Shown: positions 1 to 8,567 of the stretch, piece by piece
How positions within the stretch are numbered: position 1 is the stretch's first letter
How the letters are laid out: the number at the start of each line of letters is the position of its first letter
DNA from: Pseudomonas aegrilactucae
GTDB lineage: Bacteria; Pseudomonadota; Gammaproteobacteria; Pseudomonadales; Pseudomonadaceae
Assembly: GCF_019168305.1 (NCBI RefSeq)
Contig: NZ_JAHTBI010000011.1
Span: 1-64,000 of the forward strand
Direction of reading: 5' to 3'
Length of the DNA stretch: 64,000 nucleotides
Made by a program: the position numbers and the translations under genes
The notes under the pieces: model-generated
The model's database searches: none
Seen by the model: only the letters and a program-made list of their open reading frames with translations
What the model was told of the DNA's origin: nothing

Positions 1-650
1 GCAAGACCAGCCTGCTGCGCTGCGCCTACCGCTTCAATGCGCCCGAACGCGGCCATGTCACCCTCGACGGTCATGACCTCTGGCAGCAAACCCCGCGCTG
101 GTGCGCCCAGCGCATCGCGGTGGTGCTGCAGGAGTTCCCCGACGCCTTTGGCCTGAGCGTCGAGGAAGTGGTCGCCATGGGCCGCACTCCGCACAAGGGG
201 CTGTTCGACGGCGACAGCGCGCAAGACCGCCAGCGCGTGCAGCAGGCCCTCACCGCCGTGGGCCTGCAAGGCTTCGACGGGCACGCCTTCGCCACCCTCT
301 CGGGCGGTGAAAAGCAGCGCGTGATCCTGGCCCGCGCCCTGGTCCAGCAACCCCAGGTGCTGATCCTCGACGAACCCACCAACCACCTCGACCCGCGCTA
401 CCAGCTGGCCCTGCTGCACCAGGTGCGCCAGCTGCGCATCGCCACCCTGGCCAGCATCCATGACCTGAACCTGGCCGCCGCCTTCTGCGACCGCCTATAT
501 GTGCTCGACCACGGCGGCGTGATCACCAGCGGCACGCCGCACGAGGTGCTCACCGCCGAACTGCTGCGCGAGGTGTTCGGCGTCGAGGCGCTGATCGACC
601 GCCACCCGCTGGCCGACCATCCACGCATCACCTGGATAACCCCACGATGA
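1..650 (+). CDS. FecE/BtuD-type ABC transporter ATPase, 5' end cut by window
   Basis: Cytoplasmic ATPase of an iron-siderophore or corrinoid type importer. The reading frame is already open at the window edge: the first full codons give KTSLLR, the end of a Walker A loop. A Q-loop (VVLQEF) follows near base 120, the signature LSGGEKQR near 298, Walker B LILDEPTNHLD near 360 and the H-loop SIHD near 460. The order of motifs is complete apart from the missing N-terminus. The stop overlaps the next start as ATGA, so it is translationally coupled to the binding protein. The substrate cannot be told from the ATPase. Confidence 0.9.
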   Translation, partial: KTSLLRCAYRFNAPERGHVTLDGHDLWQQTPRWCAQRIAVVLQEFPDAFGLSVEEVVAMGRTPHKGLFDGDSAQDRQRVQQALTAVGLQGFDGHAFATLSGGEKQRVILARALVQQPQVLILDEPTNHLDPRYQLALLHQVRQLRIATLASIHDLNLAAAFCDRLYVLDHGGVITSGTPHEVLTAELLREVFGVEALIDRHPLADHPRITWITPR

Positions 651-1591
651 TCCGAACTGCCCTTCTGCTCGGCCTGTGCCTGCTGGCCGGCAGCGCGCTG
701 GCCGAGGCCACCCGCTACCCGCTCACGGTGACCAGTTGCAACCGCGCGGTGACCTTCGCCAAGGCCCCCGAACGGGCCCTGAGCCACGACATCAACATGA
801 CCCAGATGATGCTCGCCCTCGGCCTGCGTTCGAAGATGGTCGGCTACAGCGGGGTCAGCGGCTGGAAGGCGGTGACCCCGGCACTGCGCAAGGAACTCGA
901 TGGCCTGCCGGAACTGGCCAGCAAGTACCCGTCGGTGGAAACCCTGCTCAACGCCAACGTCGACTTCTTTTTCGCCGGCTGGGACTACGGCATGCGTGTG
1001 GGCGGCGACCTCACCCCGCAAAGCCTGGCGCCGCTGGGCATCGCGGTGTATGAGCTGACCGAGTCGTGCGCGTTCGTGATGAAGCGCCCGCCGGCCAGCC
1101 TCGACGACACCTACACCGACCTGCGCAACCTGGGCCGGATCTTCGACGTGCAGGCCCGCGCCAGCCAACTGATCGAACAGATGCAGCAGCGCGTGGCGCG
1201 CGTGCAGCAGCACCTGCCGGCACACCGCCCGCGGGTGTTCCTGTACGACAGCGGCGAGGACCGCGCCATGACCTCCGGGCGCCTGGGCATGCCCGAGGCA
1301 CTGATCAACGCCGCCGGCGGGCGCAACATTCTCGATGACGTCGAGGCCAGCTGGACCCGCGTCAACTGGGAGAGCGTGGTGGCGCGCAATCCCGAAGTGA
1401 TCGTGATCGTCGATTACGGCGAAATCAGCGCCGCACAGAAGCAGCAGTTCCTCGAACAGCACCCGGCGCTGCAGTCGGTGGATGCGGTGCGCAACAGGCG
1501 CTTCGTGGTCATCCCGTATGTCGGTGCGACGCCCAGCCTGGACAACGTCGAGGCGATCGAGGCGATCGCCCAGAGCCTGCACGGCGCATGA
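647..1591 (+). CDS. Periplasmic substrate-binding protein of FecB/BtuF-type ABC importer
   Basis: 314 residues with a clear signal peptide (about residues 1-19, cleaved after SALA). The mature protein has the class III binding-protein pattern: an N-terminal lobe with ALGLRSKMVGYSG, a long linking helix (residues about 170-195) and a C-terminal lobe with VNWESVVARNPEVIVIVDYG. This is the fold used for siderophores, heme, cobalamin and related chelates. It overlaps its ATPase upstream and its permease downstream by 4 bases each, so the three genes form one operon. Which ligand it binds is not shown; no TonB receptor or biosynthetic gene lies in the window to decide. Confidence 0.85.
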   Translation: MIRTALLLGLCLLAGSALAEATRYPLTVTSCNRAVTFAKAPERALSHDINMTQMMLALGLRSKMVGYSGVSGWKAVTPALRKELDGLPELASKYPSVETLLNANVDFFFAGWDYGMRVGGDLTPQSLAPLGIAVYELTESCAFVMKRPPASLDDTYTDLRNLGRIFDVQARASQLIEQMQQRVARVQQHLPAHRPRVFLYDSGEDRAMTSGRLGMPEALINAAGGRNILDDVEASWTRVNWESVVARNPEVIVIVDYGEISAAQKQQFLEQHPALQSVDAVRNRRFVVIPYVGATPSLDNVEAIEAIAQSLHGA

Positions 1592-2601
1592 GTGGCCGCT
1601 ATCGCCTGATGCTGCTGGCCCTGGCCGGCCTGTTGCTGGTGTCGTGCGTGCTGTCGCTGGGTTTCGGTTCCGCGCCAGTACCGGTGAACGTAGTGTGGCA
1701 GGTGCTGCTGTTCAAGGTGTTCGGCATCGCACCTGAAACCCCCGCCTGGACCGCCGGGCAGGAACACATCGTGTGGCTGATACGAGTGCCGCGCATGCTG
1801 CTGGGCGCCCTGGTGGGCGGTGGCCTGGCGCTGATCGGCGCGGTGTTGCAGGCGGTCACGCGCAACCCGCTGGCCGACCCGCACCTGCTCGGCGTGACCT
1901 CCGGTGCAACCCTGGGCGCGGTGCTGGTGGTGCTGCACGTGGGCGAATTGATCGGCGTGCTCACGCTACCGCTGGCGGCCTTCGTCGGCGCCTTGTGCAG
2001 CATGCTGCTGGTGCTGGCGATCGCCAGCCGGCACGGGCGCCTGGACAGCGACCGCCTGCTGCTGTGCGGCGTGGCGGTGGCGTTCGTGATGATGGCGCTG
2101 GCCAACCTGCTGCTGTTTCTGGGCGATCACCGTGCCAGCTCTGCAGTGATGTTCTGGATGCTCGGCGGTTTGGGCCTGGCGCGCTGGGAGCTGCTGGCGG
2201 TGCCGGCCGCCAGCGTGCTGCTGGGGCTGGTGTTGCTGCTGGGCATGGCCCGTGCGCTCAACGCCCTGATGGCCGGCGAGCAGACTGCCGTGACCCTGGG
2301 CCTGAATGCCCGCTCGGTACGCCTGATGGCGTTTCTGATCTGTTCGCTGCTGACTGGCGTACTGGTGGCCATCAGCGGCTCGATCGGTTTTGTCGGGCTG
2401 ATGGTGCCGCACATCGCGCGGCGCCTGGTGGGCGCCGAGCACCGGCGGTTGTTGCCGGTGTCGTTGCTGCTGGGCAGCCTGTTCCTGATCTGGGTGGATG
2501 TGGCGGCGCGCACGCTGATCGCGCCGGAAGACCTGCCGATCGGCATCGCCACGGCGGCCATCGGCGGGTTGTTCTTCATCGGCATGATGCGCCGGCGCTG
2601 A
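1588..2601 (+). CDS. FecCD-family ABC transporter permease
   Basis: 337-residue integral membrane protein, the usual size of FecC/FecD/BtuC permeases, with about ten hydrophobic helices. The family hallmark SGSIGFVGLMVPHIARRLVG is present near residues 258-277, and the coupling-helix region with DPHLLGVTSGATLG lies near residue 100. It starts inside the binding-protein gene (ATGA). With only one permease gene it would form a homodimer. It ends 10 bases from the stop of the convergent protease; a GC-rich hairpin without a T-run spans the junction. Confidence 0.9.
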   Translation: MSGRYRLMLLALAGLLLVSCVLSLGFGSAPVPVNVVWQVLLFKVFGIAPETPAWTAGQEHIVWLIRVPRMLLGALVGGGLALIGAVLQAVTRNPLADPHLLGVTSGATLGAVLVVLHVGELIGVLTLPLAAFVGALCSMLLVLAIASRHGRLDSDRLLLCGVAVAFVMMALANLLLFLGDHRASSAVMFWMLGGLGLARWELLAVPAASVLLGLVLLLGMARALNALMAGEQTAVTLGLNARSVRLMAFLICSLLTGVLVAISGSIGFVGLMVPHIARRLVGAEHRRLLPVSLLLGSLFLIWVDVAARTLIAPEDLPIGIATAAIGGLFFIGMMRRR

Positions 2602-2611
2602 GGCCGGGCGC

Positions 2612-4147
2612 TCAGCGCGCCTGGGCAGCCGGGGTGAAGTCCTCCTGCAACACCGGCCCGCGATTTTCGGCAAGGTCCAGGCCATAGGCACAGAAGCGCC
2701 AGGCACGGCCCTTGTCGAGCGTGTGATAGTGATTATTGAGTTGCGGCCGGTAGTCCTGCGCAGCAGCGCAATCCACGGTTTCCAGTGGGCCGTACTTGTA
2801 CATTACGCTGGACAGCTCGTTGGGCGCCGAGGTGGCCATGACACGCCAGGCTTCTTCACTGTCGCGACGCCCCAGGGCGGGTTTGGCCGTGGGCGGCGTA
2901 TCGTCGATTTCGCGTAGCGCGAACGAGGCATGCTGCTGCCAGGGTGCGCCCACCGGTTTGCCAATCACACACGCGATGTACACACCCTCTGCCGCCGGTG
3001 CCGCCCTGTTCAGCAGCGGCTGCTGGGCAATCGGCACTGCCTCGCCGTAGCCTTGCGGGCTCTCGCAGTCGGTGGCCTGTGCGCCGCCGGTCTTGAACCG
3101 CACCTGCTCGAATGCACCGCCCAGGCGCAGGTCCCAGCGCGAGGGGTGCAACGTGCCGTCCGCATCCGGCACCTGGCTGCGGGTGGTCCAGACATGCTGG
3201 AAGGGCCGCTCGAACAGCACCTTGGGTTCGGTATCCAGGCCAGCGGCATCGAACGAGCCATCGGCCTGGAAGGCAGGTACCAGGCGTTCGACCGTGGTGA
3301 AGTAGCTGCTGCCCTCGCGGGCATGGGCCTGCTGCTGAGCATCGATCTCGCACGGGCGGGCCAGGCCGCAGCCGTTGAACGTGCGCTCGAGGGTGGTATT
3401 GAGCACGCCGATGATCCGGTTCTGCAGGCGCTCCACCACCGGGCCGCCTGAGGAGCCCCCCGCTACCCCGTCACACTCATTGCCCACCGCTCGGGGCCAG
3501 AACCACGGTGCAAAGGACTCGTAGATCGCCTGGCGCGGCTGCGTGGAACATTCGGCATGGCGCAGAAACTGCTCCTGGGGAGCCACCCCGATCACGGGCA
3601 CCTGCAGCAGTTCGATCGGGCGTATGTCAGTGTCGAATGTGCGCAGTTGCAACGGTTCGATACGCCGCCTCTTCAACTCTCCGTAGGTGGTGTCCAGTTC
3701 CAGGACCGCCAGGTCGACGGCTTTCATCGTGGCATACAGGATGCGCTTGATCGGATAGGCGCGGTGCTGGGCCTGGGTGTCATGGAAGAATGCCGGCGTG
3801 AAACGCCAGTGCGCCTCGCCGGGGCGGTCTACCCACACCTCGTTCTGGTCGAAGTAGTTGACACAGTGGCCTGCGGTGAGAATCAGCGCAGGCGCATTGG
3901 CCGGCGGCGAGTCGCTCGCCGCGACCAGGGTGGCCGTGCAACTGCTGGCCGCTCGCAACTGCCCCACACCGTGAAAACGCCCCGCGTAATTGTCGGTGGA
4001 TGCCAACAGGCGTGCAGATGCTGCAGCATCGAGCGCAACCTCGCCTGGCAGTCGCCCGTCAGCGCCCGCCAACGACACCGTACCGAGCCCCGAAACCAGC
4101 AGCAGGCAGCTCATCGTATGTAGCGTGCAACCGTGGCGGCCGTCCAT
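2612..4147 (-). CDS. Secreted trypsin-like serine protease
   Basis: 511 residues. A hydrophobic N-terminal segment (about residues 12-28) is a likely signal peptide. The chymotrypsin-fold triad is visible: His94 in LTAGHC, Asp145 in DLAVLELD and Ser233 in GGSSGGP. The C-terminal 270 residues are not recognised and carry several cysteines. The start at 4147 has GAGG seven bases upstream; a second ATG at 4114 would begin nearer the hydrophobic core. It stands alone between a transporter operon and a permease, so there is no clue to its substrate. A degradative exoprotease or an envelope quality-control role are both possible. Confidence 0.8.
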   Translation of the reverse strand: MDGRHGCTLHTMSCLLLVSGLGTVSLAGADGRLPGEVALDAAASARLLASTDNYAGRFHGVGQLRAASSCTATLVAASDSPPANAPALILTAGHCVNYFDQNEVWVDRPGEAHWRFTPAFFHDTQAQHRAYPIKRILYATMKAVDLAVLELDTTYGELKRRRIEPLQLRTFDTDIRPIELLQVPVIGVAPQEQFLRHAECSTQPRQAIYESFAPWFWPRAVGNECDGVAGGSSGGPVVERLQNRIIGVLNTTLERTFNGCGLARPCEIDAQQQAHAREGSSYFTTVERLVPAFQADGSFDAAGLDTEPKVLFERPFQHVWTTRSQVPDADGTLHPSRWDLRLGGAFEQVRFKTGGAQATDCESPQGYGEAVPIAQQPLLNRAAPAAEGVYIACVIGKPVGAPWQQHASFALREIDDTPPTAKPALGRRDSEEAWRVMATSAPNELSSVMYKYGPLETVDCAAAQDYRPQLNNHYHTLDKGRAWRFCAYGLDLAENRGPVLQEDFTPAAQAR

Positions 4148-4342
4148 ACCTTCACCTCACGTGGCGTTGTCCTGTCCTGGGGGCCATGTTGGTGAGAATG
4201 CACCCATGCGTCTACTGACAGAAATGCCAGATGCCGCGGGTCAAAGGTTGAGACGTATTGTCGCGGTTCAACAGCAAAAGCCCGTGATAGCCTAACGAGC
4301 GTTTGATCCACAATAAGACTGCCCTCAATGGAATGCCAGCCA

Positions 4343-5764
4343 ATGACCGTACATCAGCCCCCCGACACCCCCTCGCACGACCTGCAACGCAACCTCACCA
4401 ACCGTCACATCCAGCTCATCGCCATTGGCGGTGCCATCGGTACTGGCCTGTTCATGGGCTCGGGCAAGACCATCAGCCTGGCCGGGCCGTCGATCATCTT
4501 CGTCTACATGATCATCGGCTTCATGCTGTTCTTCGTCATGCGCGCCATGGGCGAACTGCTGCTGTCGAACCTCAACTACAAGTCGTTCATCGATTTCGCC
4601 TCCGACCTGCTCGGCCCCTGGGCCGGCTACTTCACCGGCTGGACCTACTGGTTCTGCTGGATCATCACCGGTATCGCCGACGTGATCGCGATCGCCGCCT
4701 ATTCACAGTTCTGGTTCCCCGACCTGCCGCAGTGGGCGCCGGCACTGGCCTGCGTGGGCGTACTGCTGTCGCTCAACCTGATCACCGTGAAACTGTTCGG
4801 TGAAATCGAGTTCTGGTTCGCCCTGATCAAGATCATCGCGATCCTGGCCTTGGTGTGCACCGGCCTGTACATGGTGTTCGTCGGCTTCCAGTCGCCCGGT
4901 GGCAGCAGCGCGCAACTGAGCAACCTGTGGAACGACGCGGGCATGTTCCCGCATGGCCTGATGGGCTTTTTCGCAGGCTTTCAGATTGCCGTGTTCGCCT
5001 TTGTCGGCATCGAGCTGGTGGGCACCACCGCCGCCGAAGCCAAGAACCCCGAGCGCACGTTGCCGCGGGCGATCAACTCGATCCCGATCCGCATCATCAT
5101 GTTCTACGTGCTGGCGCTGATCGCGATCATGGCGGTGACCCCGTGGCGCGACGTGGTGCCGGGCAAGAGCCCGTTCGTCGAACTGTTCGTGCTGGCCGGG
5201 TTGCCGGCGGCGGCGAGCATCATCAACTTCGTGGTGCTGACCTCGGCGGCGTCCTCGGCCAACAGCGGCGTGTTCTCCACCAGCCGCATGCTGTTCGGCC
5301 TGGCCCAGCAGGGTGATGCGCCAAAAAGCTTCGAGACCCTGTCCAGCCGCAAGGTGCCGGCCAACGGCCTGTACTTTTCGTGCACCTGCCTGCTGCTGGG
5401 TGCGGCGCTGATGTATGTGATTCCCGACCTGATCGAAGCCTTCACCCTGGTGACCACGGTGTCGGCGATCCTGTTCATGTTCGTGTGGACGCTGATCCTG
5501 CTGTCCTACCTGACCTACCGCAAGGAGCGCCCGGCGCTGCACCAGGCCTCGAAATACAAGATGCCGGGCGGGCGCTTGATGTGCTGGGTGTGCCTGGCCT
5601 TCTTCGCCTTCATCCTGGTGCTGCTGTGCCTGGAGAGCGATACCCGCCAGGCCCTGCTGGTGACGCCACTGTGGTTCGTGCTGCTGGCCGTCACCTACCA
5701 GAGCGTGCGGCGCAAGCGTCAGGCGCGTGCACCGCTGCCCGCTGCCGCGCCGCGTCAGTCGTAG
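4343..5764 (+). CDS. cycA: CycA-type D-serine/D-alanine/glycine permease
   Basis: About 473 residues and twelve hydrophobic helices: an APC-superfamily proton symporter. The N-terminal block LTNRHIQLIAIGGAIGTGLF is the classic amino acid permease signature. The helix 3 and helix 5 regions (WCWI-type stretch, GIELVGTTAAEAKNPERTLP) match the CycA branch closely. An in-frame ATG at 4328 is also possible; 4343 is preferred because typical members begin just before the polar DLQRNLTNRH stretch. The last ten bases overlap the 3' end of the convergent gene on the minus strand. Confidence 0.85.
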   Translation: MTVHQPPDTPSHDLQRNLTNRHIQLIAIGGAIGTGLFMGSGKTISLAGPSIIFVYMIIGFMLFFVMRAMGELLLSNLNYKSFIDFASDLLGPWAGYFTGWTYWFCWIITGIADVIAIAAYSQFWFPDLPQWAPALACVGVLLSLNLITVKLFGEIEFWFALIKIIAILALVCTGLYMVFVGFQSPGGSSAQLSNLWNDAGMFPHGLMGFFAGFQIAVFAFVGIELVGTTAAEAKNPERTLPRAINSIPIRIIMFYVLALIAIMAVTPWRDVVPGKSPFVELFVLAGLPAAASIINFVVLTSAASSANSGVFSTSRMLFGLAQQGDAPKSFETLSSRKVPANGLYFSCTCLLLGAALMYVIPDLIEAFTLVTTVSAILFMFVWTLILLSYLTYRKERPALHQASKYKMPGGRLMCWVCLAFFAFILVLLCLESDTRQALLVTPLWFVLLAVTYQSVRRKRQARAPLPAAAPRQS

Positions 5765-6282
5765 TCGTATTGTTCCTGCTGGAGGGCCTCGGCAAGCCCC
5801 TCCAGCACGCCATCGGCCTCGGCCCGCTGCTCGGGCGAAGGGCCGCTGGCGAACTGGCTGCGCTGCTGGCCCAGGGTGAGGAACGCATTGTCGCCATCAC
5901 CCCAGATGTACGAATAGACCAGCAGGAAGCTGTCTGACTCCGGCTTGGCGTACTGCGCCATCTGGCGCAGAGGGGCCAGCAGCTGGATCATCTCGCCGTA
6001 ATTGTTGGTGAACTCCACCAGCGCAAACTGCCAGACCTGCGACGCCTCGTCGTACTGCATCAGGCTCCCGTACATGCAGTCGACCCAGCCCTGGAGCAAA
6101 TCGCCCAATGCCGGCGCATGTTCAGGCGCCTTCTGCTCAAGATCACGTACCCCGTGCACCTCTGCAGCGTCCAGCCATTGCTGCCAGTCATCGAACTCGC
6201 CGGCGCCCACCGCAGGTGAGGTGATCGCGGCCTTATATTGGGCAGGGGTGATGTTGCAGCGAAAGTACAGCGATGACGCTTC
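5755..6282 (-). CDS. Conserved hypothetical acidic protein, intact copy of a tandem duplicate
   Basis: 175 residues, acidic, no signal peptide or membrane segment, so probably cytosolic. Visible conserved blocks shared with its neighbour are SSLYFRC near the start, EFDDWQQWL, the central QFALVEFTNNYGEM, and SYIWGDGDNAF followed by GQQRSQFA. I do not recognise the family. The start at 6282 has AAGGA eight bases upstream. The sequence GCAAGGGTAAACCA (6320-6333) upstream is repeated at the second copy, so the duplication included the leader. Size, acidity and tandem arrangement resemble immunity-type proteins, but no toxin gene is nearby, so that is only a guess. Confidence 0.75.
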   Translation of the reverse strand, partial: EASSLYFRCNITPAQYKAAITSPAVGAGEFDDWQQWLDAAEVHGVRDLEQKAPEHAPALGDLLQGWVDCMYGSLMQYDEASQVWQFALVEFTNNYGEMIQLLAPLRQMAQYAKPESDSFLLVYSYIWGDGDNAFLTLGQQRSQFASGPSPEQRAEADGVLEGLAEALQQEQYDYD

Positions 6283-6399
6283 CATGGCGAAAATCCTTGA
6301 GCCGAGGTGAAGTGAGGGCGCAAGGGTAAACCAAAGCCATGCTCGATGGCTGCGCACAGTTCATCGACACAACCTGGCGCGCCACCCGCGCGAACGGAT

Positions 6400-6922
6400 T
6401 CAGTCGTACATCTGCTGGACGGTGTGCATCAGCCCTCCCAGCACGGCATCCGCTTCTGCGCGCTGCTGCGCCGAGGGTGCTTCGGCAAACTGGCTGCGCT
6501 GCTGATCGAGGGTGATGAAGGCATCGTCGCCATCCCCCCATAGGTACGAATAGATCAGCACGAAACTGTCGGCCTCGGGGTCGGCGTACTGCGCCGCCCT
6601 GCGCAGCGGTGCCAGCAACTGGAGCATCTCGCCATAGTTGTCGGTGAATTCCAGCAGTGCGAACTGCCAGACGCCCTGCGCCGCGTCGTACTGCAGCAGG
6701 CTGCCGGGCGTGTCCTGCGTCCACACCTCAAGCCACTCGCCCAGCGCCCCCCCGGCCGCCGCTGTCCAGGTCCTGCTCAGAGAACTCGCCCGCCCCGATG
6801 GAGCGCTCCAGCCACTGCTGCCAGTCGTCGAACTCGCGCGGCCTTGCGGCGGGTGCCGCCATCGCGGCCTGGTACTGGGTGGGGGTAAGGGTACAGCGGA
6901 AATACAGCGAAGACTGTTCCAT
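6400..6922 (-). pseudogene. Second copy of the acidic hypothetical protein, frameshifted at a G7 tract
   Basis: Paralogue of the downstream gene. From 6922 the frame encodes MEQSSLYFRC and EFDDWQQWLER, then ends early near 6728. The rest of the homologous protein (GEWLEVW, QFALLEFTDNYGEM, SYLWGDGDDAF, RSQFAEAPS) continues in another frame to the stop at 6400. The switch falls at a run of seven Gs on the coding strand (seven Cs around 6747-6753). Six Gs would join the frames into about 173 residues, matching the intact copy. This may be a real inactivation, a phase-variable switch or a base-calling error. AAGGA lies before the start as in the other copy. Confidence 0.75.
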
Positions 6923-6983
6923 GACGGGCGTCCTTGAGCCTGGGCGTGAGAGGGGGCAAGGGTAAACCATCGGTGTGAACTAT

Positions 6984-7009
6984 TGCAGTGCAGGCCTGCG
7001 CGCACTGCA
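6984..7009. promoter_or_regulatory. Inverted repeat, candidate NtrC enhancer site
   Basis: Perfect 8-base arms TGCAGTGC (6984-6991) and GCACTGCA (7002-7009) separated by ten bases. The site lies about 80-105 bases upstream of the sigma-54 promoter of urtA, the usual distance for an activator of sigma-54 RNA polymerase. The arms only partly resemble the NtrC consensus, so the regulator is inferred from position. Confidence 0.35.
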
Positions 7010-7088
7010 CCACGGCGGGCGCCATCACGGTGCGCCTGCCCTGCCCTCCAGCGTGCCCACACGCGTCTGGCAGGCCTGTACACGACAT

Positions 7089-7104
7089 CGGCACAGCCCT
7101 TGCT
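7089..7104 (+). promoter_or_regulatory. Sigma-54 (-24/-12) promoter of the urt operon
   Basis: CGGCAC-N5-TTGCT matches the -24/-12 consensus TGGCAC-N5-TTGCW with one mismatch in the first base. The invariant GG and GC have the correct ten-base separation. It would start the transcript about 50 bases before the urtA ATG at 7168, which fits control of urea uptake by nitrogen status. Confidence 0.75.
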
Positions 7105-7167
7105 AAAGCTCTGTGCAGAAGTCGCCATCGGCCCACCAGAACCATCCGATTCCATGGAGAGAGCACT

Positions 7168-8433
7168 ATGAAGCGTCGCAGTCTGATCAAGGCATTCACC
7201 CTCAGCGCGTCGATTGCCGCGATGGGCCTGAGCTGGACGATCCAGGCCGCCGAGACCATCAAGGTCGGCATCCTGCATTCGCTGTCGGGCACCATGGCGA
7301 TCTCCGAGACTTCGCTCAAGGACATGGCCCTGATGACCATCGAGCAGATCAACGCCAAGGGCGGGGTGAACGGCAAGATGCTCGAGGCGGTGGTGGTCGA
7401 CCCGGCGTCGAACTGGCCGCTGTTCGCCGAGAAGAGCCGCCAGCTGCTGACCCAGGACAAGGTGGCGGTGGTGTTCGGCTGCTGGACCTCGGTGTCGCGC
7501 AAGTCGGTGCTGCCGGTGTTCGAGGAACTCAACGGGCTGCTGTTCTACCCGGTGCAGTATGAAGGTGAGGAGATGTCGCCCAACGTGTTCTACACAGGCG
7601 CCGCGCCCAACCAGCAGGCGATCCCGGCGGTGGACTACCTGATGAGCGAGGACGGCGGCGCAGCCAAGCGCTACTTCCTGCTGGGCACCGACTACGTCTA
7701 CCCGCGCACCACCAACAAGATCCTGCGCGCGTTCCTGCACAGCAAGGGCGTGGCCGACAAGGACATCGAAGAGGTGTACACCCCGTTCGGCCACAGCGAC
7801 TACCAGACCATCGTCGCCAACATCAAGAAGTTCTCGGCCGGTGGCAAGACCGCGGTGATCTCCACCGTCAATGGCGACTCCAACGTGCCGTTCTACAAGG
7901 AGCTGGCCAACCAGGGCCTGAAGGCTACGGATGTACCGGTGGTGGCGTTCTCGGTGGGTGAAGAAGAGCTGCGCGGCATCGACACCAAGCCGCTGGTGGG
8001 GCACCTGGCGGCGTGGAACTACTTCGAGTCGGTGGACAACCCGGTCAACACGCAGTTCGTGTCCGACTGGAAGGCCTACGCCAAGGCCAGGAACCTGCCG
8101 GGCGCCGACAAGGCCGTGACCAACGACCCGATGGAGGCCACCTATGTGGGCATCCATATGTGGGCGCAGGCCGTGGAAAAGGCCAAGTCCACCGACGTGG
8201 ACAAAGTGCGCGAGGCGCTGGCGGGGCAGTCGTTCAAGGCGCCGTCGGGCTTCACCCTGACCATGGACAAGACCAACCACCACCTGCACAAGCCGGTGAT
8301 GATCGGCGAGATCCAGGATGACGGGCAGTTCAGCGTGGTGTGGCAGACCGAGCAGCCGCTGCGTGCGCAGCCGTGGAGCCCGTTCATTCCGGGCAATGAC
8401 AAGCGGCCGGATTATGCCGTGAAAGGTAACTGA
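7168..8433 (+). CDS. urtA: Urea ABC transporter substrate-binding protein
   Basis: 421-residue periplasmic urea-binding protein, first gene of urtABCDE. The N-terminus MKRRSLIK followed by a hydrophobic stretch ending in AIQAA-like cleavage looks like a twin-arginine signal. The mature protein begins TIKVGILHSLSGTMAISE, the type I periplasmic-binding fold, and contains YPVQYEGEEMSPNVFYTGA and DYVYPRTTNKI, typical of UrtA rather than LivK. The start follows AGAGAG and gives a family-normal length; upstream in-frame ATGs lie before the sigma-54 promoter and are not used. Confidence 0.95.
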   Translation: MKRRSLIKAFTLSASIAAMGLSWTIQAAETIKVGILHSLSGTMAISETSLKDMALMTIEQINAKGGVNGKMLEAVVVDPASNWPLFAEKSRQLLTQDKVAVVFGCWTSVSRKSVLPVFEELNGLLFYPVQYEGEEMSPNVFYTGAAPNQQAIPAVDYLMSEDGGAAKRYFLLGTDYVYPRTTNKILRAFLHSKGVADKDIEEVYTPFGHSDYQTIVANIKKFSAGGKTAVISTVNGDSNVPFYKELANQGLKATDVPVVAFSVGEEELRGIDTKPLVGHLAAWNYFESVDNPVNTQFVSDWKAYAKARNLPGADKAVTNDPMEATYVGIHMWAQAVEKAKSTDVDKVREALAGQSFKAPSGFTLTMDKTNHHLHKPVMIGEIQDDGQFSVVWQTEQPLRAQPWSPFIPGNDKRPDYAVKGN

Positions 8434-8456
8434 GGCTGGGGGCCGCCTTGCGGCCC

Positions 8457-8531
8457 CTTCGCTGGCAAGCCTGCTCCCACAGGGATCCAAGGCGCTCACA
8501 CAACCTGTGGGAGCTGGCTTGCCAGCGAAGA
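8457..8531. repeat. REP pair (REPIN) between urtA and urtB
   Basis: Two inverted copies of a palindrome with core GCTGGCAAGCC(A/T)GCTCCCAC face each other across a short spacer. Sits inside the operon, after the binding-protein gene. Confidence 0.9.
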
Positions 8532-8567
8532 GGCCTGACAGTCACCTCACTTCTCAAGGAAGCCGCC

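Noticed and set aside
6400-8499. A 699-codon minus-strand open frame covering urtA.
   Set aside because: Antisense shadow of urtA produced by high GC codon bias. Only its last 115 codons (the frameshifted DUF copy) have homology.
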